From Bolinopsis microptera (lineage: Eukaryota; Ctenophora; Tentaculata; Lobata; Bolinopsidae), in the NCBI RefSeq assembly GCF_026151205.1, contig NC_087074.1, positions 5,268,001 to 5,332,000 of the forward strand: 64,000 nucleotides of DNA. The letters run 5' to 3'. The first letter of the stretch is position 1; every line of letters begins with the position of its first letter. The position numbers and the translations under genes are program-made. Positions 12,501 through 24,471 of the stretch are shown here, piece after piece. The notes beneath the pieces are model-generated. The model had not been told where the DNA came from. It worked only from the letters and a program-made list of their open reading frames with translations, and made no database searches.

Positions 12501-15500
12501 AGGACAGTGTTAGTGATAAGAGGAGGACGGTGTTAGTGATAAGAGGAGAACAGTGTTAGTGATAAGAGGAGGACAGTGTTAGTGATAAGAGGAGGACAGT
12601 GTTAGTGATAAGAGGAGGACAGTGTTAGTGATAACAGGAGGATAGTGTTAGTGATAAGAGGAGGACAGTGTTAGTGATAAGAGGAGGACAGTGTTAGTGA
12701 TAAGAGGAGGACAGTGTTAGTGATAAGAGGAGGACAGTGTTAGTGATAAGAGGAGGACAGTGTTAGTGATAAGAGGAGGACAGTGTTAGTGATAAGAGGA
12801 GGACAGTGTTAGAGATAAGAGGAGGACAGTGTTAGTGATAAGAGGGGGACAGTGTTAGTGATAAGAGGAGAACAGTGTTAGTGATAAGAGGAGGACAGTG
12901 TTAGTGATAAGAGGAGGACAGTGTTAGTGATAAGAAGATGACAGTGTTAGTGATAAGAGGAGGACAGTGTTAGTGATAAGAGAAGGACAGTGTTAGTGAT
13001 AAGAGGAGGACAGTGTTAGTGATAAGAGGAGGACAGTGTTAGTGATAAGAGGAGGACAGTGTTAGAGATAAGAGGAGAACAGTGTTAGTGATAAGAGGAG
13101 GACAGTGTTAGTGATAAGAGGAGGACAGTGTTAGAGATAAGAGGAGAACAGTGTTAGTGACAAGAGGAGGACAATGTTAGTGATAAGAGGAGGACAGTGT
13201 TAGTGATAAGAGGAGGACAGTGTTAGAGATAAGAGGAGGACAGTGTTAGTGATAAGAGGAGGACAGTGTTAGTGATAAGAGGAGGACAGTGTTAGTGATA
13301 AGAGGAGGACGGTGTTAGTGATAAGAGGAGAACAGTGTTAGTGATAAGAGGGGGACAGTGTTAGTGATAAGAGGAGGACGGTGTTAGTGATAAGAGGAGG
13401 ACAGTGTTAGTGATAAGAGGAGGACAGTGTTAGTGATAAGAGGAGGACAGTGTTAGAGATAAGAGGAGGACAGTGTTAGTGATAAGAGGAGGACAGTGTT
13501 AGTGATAAGAGGAGGACAGTGTTAGTGATAAGAGGAGAACAGTGTTAGTGATAAGAGGAGAACAGTGTTAGTGATAAGAGGAGGACAGTGTTAGTGATAA
13601 CAGGAGGACAGTGTTAGTGATAAGAGGAGGACAGTGTTAGTGATAAGAGGAGGACAGTGTTAGTGATAAGAGGAGGACAGTGTTAGTGATAAGAGGAGAA
13701 CAGTGTTAGTGATAAGAGGAGGACAGTGTTAGTGATAAGAGGAGGACAGTGTTAGTGATAAGAGGAGAACAATGTTAGTGATAAGAGGAGGACAGTGTTA
13801 GTGATAAGAGGAGAACAGTGTTAGTGATAACAGGAGGACAGTGTTAGTGATAAGAGGAGGACAGTGTTAGTGATAAGAGGAGGACAGTGTTAGTGATAAG
13901 AGGAGGACAGTGTTAGTGATAAGAGGAGAACAGTGTTAGTGATAAGAGGAGGAGAGTGTTAGTGATATGAGGAGGACAGTGTTAGTGATAAGAGGAGAAC
14001 AGTGTTAGTGATAAGAGGAGAACAGTGTTAGTGATAAGAGGAGGACAGTGTTTGTGATAAGAGGAGGACAGTGTTAGTGATAAGAGGAGAACAGTGTTAG
14101 TGATAAGAGGAGGACAGTGTTAGTGATAAGAGGAGAACAGTGTTAGTGATAAGAGGAGAACAGTGTTAGTGATAAGAGGAGGACAGTGTTAGTGATAAGA
14201 GGAGGACAGTGTTAGTGATAAGAGGAGGACAGTGTCATTGATAAGAGGAGGACAGTGTTAGCGATAAGAGGAGAACAGTGTTAGTGATAACAGGAGGACA
14301 GTGTTAGTGATAAGAGGAGGACAGTGTTAGTGATAAGAGGAGGACAGTGTTAGTGATAAGAGGAGGACAGTGTTAGTTATAAGAGGAGGACAGTGTTAGT
14401 GATAACAGGAGGACAGTGTTAGTGATAAGAGGAGGACAGTGTTAGTGATAAGAAGATGACAGTGTTAGTGATAAGAGGAGGACAGTGTTAGTGATAAGAG
14501 GAGAACAGTGTTAGTGATAAGAGGAGGAAGGTGTTAGTGATAAGAGGAGGACAGTGTTAGTGATAACAGGAGGACAGTGTTAGTGATAAGAGGAGGACAG
14601 TGTTAGTGATAAGAGGAGGACAGTGTTAGTGATAAGAGGAGGACAGTGTTAGTGATAAGAGGAGGACAGTGTTAGTGATAAGAGGGGGACAGTGTTAGTG
14701 ATAAGAGGGGGACAGTGTTAGTGATAAGAGGAGGACAGTGTTAGTGATAAGAGGAGGACAGTGTTAGTGATAAGAGGAGAACAGTGTTAGTGATAAGAGG
14801 GGGACAGTGTTAGTGATAAGAGGAGAACAGTGTTAGTGATAAGAGGAGGACAGTGTTAGTGATAAGAGGAGGACAGTGTTAGTGATAAGAGGGGGACAGT
14901 GTTAGTGATAAGAGGGGGACAGTGTTAGTGATAAGAGGAGGACAGTGTTAGTGATAAGAGGACAGTGTTAGTTATAAGAGGAGGACAGTGTTAGAGATAA
15001 GAGGAGGACAGTGTTAGTGATAAGAGGAGGACAGTGTTAGTGATAAGAGGAGGACAGTGTTAGAGATAAGAGGAGGACAGTGTTAGTGATAAGAGGAGAA
15101 CAGTGTTAGTGATAAGAGGAGGACAGTGTTATTGATAAGAGGAGGACAGTGTTAGTGATAAGAGGAGGACAGTGTTAGTGATAACAGGAGGACAGTGTTA
15201 GTGATAAGAGGAGGACAGTGTTAGTGATAAGAAGATGACAGTGTTAGTGATAAGAGGAGGACAGTGTTAGTGATAAGAGGAGAACAGTGTTAGTGATAAG
15301 AGGAGGACGGTGTTAGTGATAAGAGGAGGACAGTGTTAGTGATAACAGGAGGACAGTGTTAGTGATAAGAGGAGGACAGTGTTAGTGATAAGAGGAGGAC
15401 AGTGTTAGTGATAAGAGGAGGACAGTGTTAGTGATAAGAGGAGGACAGTGTTAGTGATAAGAGGGGGACAGTGTTAGTGATAAGAGGGGGACAGTGTTAG

Positions 15501-18500
15501 TGATAAGAGGAGGACAGTGTTAGTGATAAGAGGAGGACAGTGTTAGTGATAAGAGGAGGACAGTGTTAGTGATAAGAGGGGGACAGTGTTAGTGATAAGA
15601 GGAGAACAGTGTTAGTGATAAGAGGAGGACAGTGTTAGTGATAAGAGGAGGACAGTGTTAGTGATAAGAGGGGGACAGTGTTAGTGATAAGAGGGGGACA
15701 GTGTTAGTGATAAGAGGAGGACAGTGTTAGTGATAAGAGGAGGACAGTGTTAGTGATAAGAGGAGAACAGTGTTAGTGATAAGAGGAGGACAGTGTTAGT
15801 GATAAAAGGAGGACAGTGTTAGTGATAAGAGGAGGACAGTGTTAGTGATAAGAGGAGGACAGTGTTAGTGATAAGAGGAGGACAGTGTTAGTGATAAGAG
15901 GAGGACAGTGTTAGTGATAAGAGGAGGACAGTGTTAGTGATAAGAGGAGGACGGTGTTAGTGATAAGAGGAGAACAGTGTTAGTGATAAGAGGAGGACAG
16001 TGTTAGTGATAAGAGGAGGACAGTGTTAGTGATAAGAGGAGGACAGTGTTAGTGATAAGAGGAGGACAGTGTTAGTGATAAGAGGAGGACAGTGTTAGTG
16101 ATAAGATGAGGACAGTGTTAGTGATAAGAGGAGGACAGTGTTAGAGATAAGAGGAGGACAGTGTTAGTGATAAGAGGGGGACAGTGTTAGTGATAAGAGG
16201 AGAACAGTGTTAGTGATAAGAGGAGGACAGTGTTAGTGATAAGAGGAGGACAGTGTTAGTGATAAGAAGATGACAGTGTTAGTGATAAGAGGAGGACAGT
16301 GTTAGTGATAAGAGAAGGACAGTGTTAGTGATAAGAGGAGGACAGTGTTAGTGATAAGAGGAGGACAGTGTTAGTGATAAGAGGAGGACAGTGTTAGAGA
16401 TAAGAGGAGAACAGTGTTAGTGATAAGAGGAGGACAGTGTTAGTGATAAGAGGAGGACAGTGTTAGAGATAAGAGGAGAACAGTGTTAGTGACAAGAGGA
16501 GGACAATGTTAGTGATAAGAGGAGGACAGTGTTAGTGATAAGAGGAGGACAGTGTTAGAGATAAGAGGAGGACAGTGTTAGTGATAAGAGGAGGACAGTG
16601 TTAGTGATAAGAGGAGGACAGTGTTAGTGATAAGAGGAGGACAGTGTTAGTGATAAGAGGAGAACAGTGTTAGTGATAAGAGGGGGACAGTGTTAGTGAT
16701 AAGAGGAGGACGGTGTTAGTGATAAGAGGAGGACAGTGTTAGTGATAAGAGGAGGACAGTGTTAGTGATAAGAGGAGGACAGTGTTAGAGATAAGAGGAG
16801 GACAGTGTTAGTGATAAGAGGAGGACAGTGTTAGTGATAAGAGGAGGACAGTGTTAGTGATAAGAGGAGAACAGTGTTAGTGATAAGAGGAGAACAGTGT
16901 TAGTGATAAGAGGAGGACAGTGTTAGTGATAACAGGAGGACAGTGTTAGTGATAAGAGGAGGACAGTGTTAGTGATAAGAGGAGGACAGTGTTAGTGATA
17001 AGAGGAGGACAGTGTTAGTGATAAGAGGAGAACAGTGTTAGTGATAAGAGGAGGACAGTGTTAGTGATAAGAGGAGGACAGTGTTAGTGATAAGAGGAGA
17101 ACAATGTTAGTGATAAGAGGAGGACAGTGTTAGTGATAAGAGGAGAACAGTGTTAGTGATAACAGGAGGACAGTGTTAGTGATAAGAGGAGGACAGTGTT
17201 AGTGATAAGAGGAGGACAGTGTTAGTGATAAGAGGAGGACAGTGTTAGTGATAAGAGGAGAACAGTGTTAGTGATAAGAGGAGGAGAGTGTTAGTGATAT
17301 GAGGAGGACAGTGTTAGTGATAAGAGGAGAACAGTGTTAGTGATAAGAGGAGAACAGTGTTAGTGATAAGAGGAGGACAGTGTTTGTGATAAGAGGAGGA
17401 CAGTGTTAGTGATAAGAGGAGAACAGTGTTAGTGATAAGAGGAGGACAGTGTTAGTGATAAGAGGAGAACAGTGTTAGTGATAAGAGGAGAACAGTGTTA
17501 GTGATAAGAGGAGGACAGTGTTAGTGATAAGAGGAGGACAGTGTTAGTGATAAGAGGAGGACAGTGTCATTGATAAGAGGAGGACAGTGTTAGCGATAAG
17601 AGGAGAACAGTGTTAGTGATAACAGGAGGACAGTGTTAGTGATAAGAGGAGGACAGTGTTAGTGATAAGAGGAGGACAGTGTTAGTGATAAGAGGAGGAC
17701 AGTGTTAGTTATAAGAGGAGGACAGTGTTAGAGATAAGAGGAGGACAGTGTTAGTGATAAGAGGAGAACAGTGTTAGTGATAAGAGGAGGACAGTGTTAG
17801 TGATAAGAGGAGGACAGTGTTAGTTATAAGAGGAGGACAGTGTTAGAGATAAGAGGAGGACAGTGTTAGTGATAAGAGGAGGACAGTGTTAGTGATAAGA
17901 GGAGGACAGTGTTAGAGATAAGAGGAGGACAGTGTTAGTGATAAGAGGAGAACAGTGTTAGTGATAAGAGGAGGACAGTGTTATTGATAAGAGGAGGACA
18001 GTGTTAGTGATAAGAGGAGGACAGTGTTAGTGATAAGAGGAGGACAGTGTTAGTGATAAGAGGAGGACAGTGTTAGTGATAAGAAGATGACAGTGTTAGT
18101 GATAAGAGGAGGACAGTGTTAGTGATAAGAGGAGAACAGTGTTAGTGATAAGAGGAGGACGGTGTTAGTGATAAGAGGAGGACAGTGTTAGTGATAACAG
18201 GAGGACAGTGTTAGTGATAAGAGGAGGACAGTGTTAGTGATAAGAGGAGGACAGTGTTAGTGATAAGAGGGGGACAGTGTTAGTGATAAGAGGAGAACAG
18301 TGTTAGTGATAAGAGGAGGACAGTGTTAGTGATAAGAGGAGGACAGTGTTAGTGATAAGAGGGGACAGTGTTAGTGATAAGAGGGGGACAGTGTTAGTGA
18401 TAAGAGGAGGACAGTGTTAGTGATAAGAGGAGGACAGTGTTAGTGATAAGAGGAGAACAGTGTTAGTGATAAGAGGAGGACAGTGTTAGTGATAAAAGGA

Positions 18501-21500
18501 GGACAGTGTTAGTGATAAGAGGAGGACAGTGTTAGTGATAAGAGGAGGACAGTGTTAGTGATAAGAGGAGGACAGTGTTAGTGATAAGAGGAGGACAGTG
18601 TTAGTGATAAGAGGAGGACAGTGTTAGTGATAAGAGGAGGACGGTGTTAGTGATAAGAGGAGAACATTGTTAGTGATAAGAGGAGGACAGTGTTAGTGAT
18701 AAGAGGAGGACAGTGTTAGTGATAAGAGGAGGACAGTGTTAGTGATAACAGGAGGATAGTGTTAGTGATAAGAGGAGGACAGTGTTAGTGATAAGAGGAG
18801 GACAGTGTTAGTGATAAGAGGAGGACAGTGTTAGTGATAAGAGGAGGACAGTGTTAGTGATAAGAGGAGGACAGTGTTAGTGATAAGAGGAGGACAGTGT
18901 TAGTGATAAGAGGAGGACAGTGTTAGAGATAAGAGGAGGACAGTGTTAGTGATAAGAGGGGGACAGTGTTAGTGATAAGAGGAGAACAGTATTAGTGATA
19001 AGAGGAGGACAGTGTTAGTGATAAGAGGAGGACAGTGTTAGTGATAAGAGGAGGACAGTGTTAGTGATAAGAGGAGGACAGTGTTAGTGATAAGAGGAGA
19101 ACAGTGTTAGTGATAAGAGGAGGACAGTGTTATTGATAAGAAGATGACAGTGTTAGTGATAAGAGGAGGACAGTGTTAGTGATAAGAGGAGGACAGTATT
19201 AGTGATAAGAGGAGGACAGTGTTATTGATAAGAAGATGACAGTGTTAGTGATAAGAGGAGGACAGTGTTAGTGATAAGAGGAGGACAGTGTTAGTGATAA
19301 GAGGAGGACAGTGTTAGTGATAAGAGGAGGACAGTGTTAGTGATAAGAGGAGGACAGTGTTAGTGATAAGAGGAGGACAGTGTTAGTGATTAGAGGAGGA
19401 CAGTGTTAGTGATAAGAGGAGGACAGTATTAGTGATAAGAGGAGGACAGTGTTAGTGATAAGAGGAGGACAGTGTTAGAGATAAGAGGAGGACAGTGTTA
19501 GTGATAAGAGGAGGACAGTGTTAGTGATAAGAGGAGGACAGTATTAGTGATAAGAGGAGGACAGTGTTATTGATAAGAAGATGACAGTGTTAGTGATAAG
19601 AGGAGGACAGTGTTAGTGATAAGAGGAAGACAGTGTTAGTGATAAGAGGAGAACAGTGTTATTGATAAGAAGATGACAGTGTTAGTGATAAGAGGAGGAC
19701 AGTGTTAGTGATAAGAGGAGAACAGTGTTATTGATAAGAAGATGACAGTGTTAGTGATAAGAGGAGGACAGTGTTAGTGATAAGAGGAGGACAGTGTTAG
19801 TGATAAGAGGGGGATAGTGTTAGTGATAAGAGGAGGACAGTGTTAGTGATAAGAGGAGGACAGTGTTAGTGATAAGAGGAGGACAGTGTTAGTGATAAGA
19901 GGAGGACAGTGTTAGTGATAAGAGGAGGACAGTGTTAGTGATAAGAGGAGGACAGTGTTAGTGATAAGAGGAGGACGGTGTTAGTGATAAGAGGAGGACA
20001 GTGTTAGTGATAAGAGGAGGACAGTGTTAGTGATAAGAGGAGAACAGTGTTAGTGATAAGAGGAGGACAGTGTTAGTGATAAGAGGAGAACAGTGTTAGT
20101 GATAAGAGGAGGACAGTGTTTGTGATAAGAGGAGGACAGTGTTAGTGATAAGAGGAGGACAGTGTTAGTGATAAGAGGAGGACAGTGTTAGTGATAAGAG
20201 GAGGACAGTGTTAGTGATAAGAGGAGGACAGTGTTAGTGATAAGAGGAGGACAGTGTTAGTGATAAGAGGAGGACAGTACTATAAAACATTCTGAAAAAC
20301 CTATAAAACCCCCAAAATACATACCTGTAAAACTTAGCCCTGACAGCTTCTAGCTGCTCAGCAGTAAAAGAAGAGTCCTGTCTTTTCAGCATCACCCCAT
20401 CAGTATCCACCTCACCTACAAGAGGTGACATTACTGACTGGTCTGTGGAGACGGGGGTGATGGTGTCTTCTGTGTCGAATTCGAATATCTTCTCATAAAC
20501 TCTGTCTTCTAACCCTTCTGAGCTTCCTTCTTCCCTGTAGAGAGATGGGTCAAGTTGTTAACTCTAGGTGTGACCTCACTATACACGATATCGTGTTATC
20601 TTGATTTCTTAACAACTTTAGTTCGTTCCATACTCTATTCTAACCCACCTGTCACTGGAGTCAGGGTGAGGAGCAGAGGGCCCACTATCCTGATCTGACT
20701 CAGGCAGGGGAGCAGAGGGTTTCACCACATAGACCCCGCCATTAGTCACCACCTCCTCCCCCACCTCACCATCTAATGTCTTTCTAGTGGGTTTAGGTGT
20801 TAGGTCGCACGTCGTTTGGAAACTGTCCTCTGAGACCTTGTCTGGGGGGATCCCCTTAACTCCGTCCACTTCTTCCATTATGTTGGTCAGTTCCAAGCTA
20901 GTCATAGAAATCCTGAAATTTTGGGACAATGTAATGTCTGAACTAAAAGGCTGTTTAAACAAAGTTAAAATCTGTGCCACCCCAGCCATAAATATTGCTC
21001 TTAAAACTGAATATCTCGCAATAAATCTCCTAAATTAACCAGCTAATCAGCTAATAACCTCTTAGTCTCATTAGCCTCCTCAGCGCCGTGGCCCTCGAGC
21101 CAGTTATACACACGTCTGTTGAGGGACATGTCGCGCCGCAGCAGAACACACAGCGCAGCGCGCAGTAACTTCAGGATATCACACCTGCTGAATTCTCGAG
21201 CTGGGGGAGGAGAGTTATTAATATAAAACCAGGTAACCAGGTAACCAGGTAACCAGGTAACCAGGTAACCAGGTTACCAGGTAACCATGTAACCAGGTAA
21301 TCAGGTAACTTCAGGATATCAGACCTGCTGAATTCTCGAGCTGGGGGAGGAGAGTTATTATTATAAAATACAATTACTAACTAACAAATAGTTAGTCAAT
21401 GCGTTCTCTGATTAACACGTAAAGAAGTTCGAATAGTAAGTTTAACAATAATAAGTTTTAAACTTATTGTAACAAATCTATTACATTTATTGAGTATTAT

Positions 21501-24437
21501 GTATGGGATGTAAATGTTTAAAACAGGTGTATAACATAAAGAATTTGTTCCACTTTTAGATTAAAAGGTCTAATAAAGTAATTACTATTAAGGGGACAAG
21601 CGAAGACAGGTCTAATAAAGTAATTACTATTAAGGGGACAAGCGAAGACAGGTCTAATAAAGTAATTACTATTAAGGGGACAAGCGAAGAGCACGAAGTC
21701 GAGGAAGTTCCTCTGAGTGAGAGTGTTGGAGTCCTGGAGACCCAGACACAGTGCCTTTATTAGAGTCTCTCTGTTGTCCCCTAATATCGCCTGTCCAACC
21801 TGAACACAAGCAATAGTTTTATTAGGTTAACTTAATATATAATACAGTAAAACCCCGATTTACCGCAGAGTTTGGGGGAAGGATAAGTCCGCGGTATATT
21901 TAAAAGCGTTATAATATCAAGTGGATATTATATATTCAGTGAAATCTCCCGGGCTAGTCGGGGAAGGTATATTATCAGTTAGCAATTGCAGGAGAGGGAT
22001 CATATAAATATAAATCACTTATATTTATATAATCACGTTTCGAACAGTGCAGACGAAAATTATTAAACAGGAAGATGGTTTCCCGACTGTGGTCTTGAAC
22101 TAAATTATTAAATTATCAGAACATTTATGATTAGGAATTTTCAATTTTGATTAGAGGTTCATAGTTGATGTAAACCCAAAATCCCGTACGCGTATCTGAT
22201 GTAATTCGATCGATAATATAATTATCATTGCTCATACTTGTTGAGGTTATATTCAGTATGAGGTTTTATATAGGTGACACGTCCTTAAGGCTGGGGGTTC
22301 ACCCTGAATTTTTTGTGAAACTTGGTTTCGAGATAGCAGTTGACCAACAAACTAGGACCGGTGACCGAACTTTTGAGGGGGTCCCGGACCCCAACCGCCA
22401 AACGGTGCCCGCGGGGCAGCCACGCCCATATTTGGTCCAAATTAGGCCCAATTTAGCCAAATACCCTGAACATGCCCAAAACCCAGATTTTAGGTGCTCT
22501 ACTTGTAGCTAGTGGTTCCCTGAACTCGTATATGAATTTTCATCAAGATTGGACAAAAAATGACTGAGTTATGAGCCAAAAACCATATGACCATATTTGG
22601 GCATACGCACCAAATTTGATCGATTTTGGCCCATAAATTGGTCAAATATCAATATTTTTGAATGAAACCAACTTTATATGGAAGATAAGCCTATACTACA
22701 GATTCTCTATGATTATCAGCTCAATATCTATCTAACTGTGGATTCTGTGTTCAATTAATCGCAAAAAATGAACAAAATCGCCCATATCTCAGTTCGCGAT
22801 ATTTGCGAAACTGATTTCGTTCAAAACAATAGAACTCAATAGGGTTTCAATATTTTTACATGAAATTTTCAGAATCAACGTAGAATCGCATTTCGACCTT
22901 AAGTTTTAATATGGAATTTTGAGTTAGGCCTTTAAAAAAATTTGGCGGCCAAATTCTGAAAAATGCCCGGCAAATTAGATAGATATTGAGCTGATAATCA
23001 TAGAGAATCTGTAGTATAGGCTTATCTTCCATATAAAGTTGGTTTCATTCAAAAATATTGATATTTGACCAATTTATGGGCCAAAATCGATCAAATTTGG
23101 TGCGTATGCCCAAATATGGTCATATGGTTTTTGGCTCATAACTCAGTCATTTTTTGTCCAATCTTGATGAAAATTCATATACGAGTTCAGGGGAACACTA
23201 GCTACAAGTAGAGCACCTAAAATCTGGGTTTTGGGCATGTTCGGGGTATTTGGCTAAATTGGGCCTAATTTGGATCAAATATGGGCGTGGCTGCCCCGCA
23301 GGCACCGTTTGGCGGTTGGGGTCCGGGACCCCCTCAAAATTTTGGTCACCGGTCCTAGTTTGTTGGTCAACTGCTATCTCGAAACTAAGTTTCACAAAAA
23401 AAACAGGGTGAACCCCCCCCCTTAACCTTCTGTTATGAGAGAAGTCCTTGTTTGTATCTATACTTTTCGTTTCGTATTTTTTGCGTGACCTCTAGAATCT
23501 TGGTCGCCATTTTCGTTGACTAACTGGTATCCTTAAAAGCGATACTACCACTTGAAGTCGATATATATAACGGTCACTAGCCGGCAAGTGACCACTTACT
23601 GGCTACTATTGAATAGCCGGCTAGTGACCACTTTTTAGTTGTGACTTGGTTATGACCTGGTTATGACACCTGACTGTCCTGTCAGGTGTCATAACCATGT
23701 CCTGGTTGTGTCCTGGTTATGACACCTGACTGTCCTGTCAGGTGTCATAACCATGTCCTGGTTGTGTCCTGGTTATGACTTATGACGCCTGTCCTTTTTC
23801 TACAACCTTGCCAACATTTCAACTTCATTTGCGAGCTGAAATTGGTCAGAAAGAAGGGTCGGTTTTTGGTCAATTTTCAGTGCTTTTTTTTATGTCCCTG
23901 TCACCGGGGAGATTTCGTCAAGTTTAAAATATAATAATATAGATATGAATGTTCATTTTTATTTCAAATGTTAGAAATGTGAAAATGCATGCCAGTCGGA
24001 ATTCGGATCATGATTCACTTTGTATTACATCGTAATACCATCCCTTAACATTCCTTGGCACGTTATGCAGCCTAGTAATGCAGCCTAGTAATGCAGCCTA
24101 GTAATGCAGCCTAGTAATGCAGCCTAGTAATGCAGCCTAGTAATGCAGCCTAGTAATGCAGCCTAGTAATGCAGCCTAGTAATATTATAGCCTATTACTA
24201 GCATGGTAAGATGGTGGTAATAAGTAATTACCCTTCCCTCCTTCCCTGATAACTTTAGAGCCCAGTAATTGAGTTATAACAGCAAGATACTGATAGTGAT
24301 AATATAAACTGGTATAAATAAAGATCAAAGAGTTGATTGATTGGGGACTGGTTCGTAGTAGCAGCTAATGTTTACACAAATTATAAATATATATGGGTCT
24401 TTTGAAAAATTCCAAAATAACACTTAGTCGACGTTAC

Positions 24438-24471
<34 letters not shown>

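Noticed and set aside
7921-20278. Possible CRISPR array or centromeric satellite
   Set aside because: No spacers between repeats, eukaryotic intron context, and the array is bounded by DOP1 exons; it is a minisatellite.
22228-22512. Open frame with an [13 protein letters not shown].. product, repeated inverted at 23,198-23,395
   Set aside because: The two are the mirrored arms of the TTAA foldback MITE; no protein family is recognised and the frames depend on the inverted repeat.
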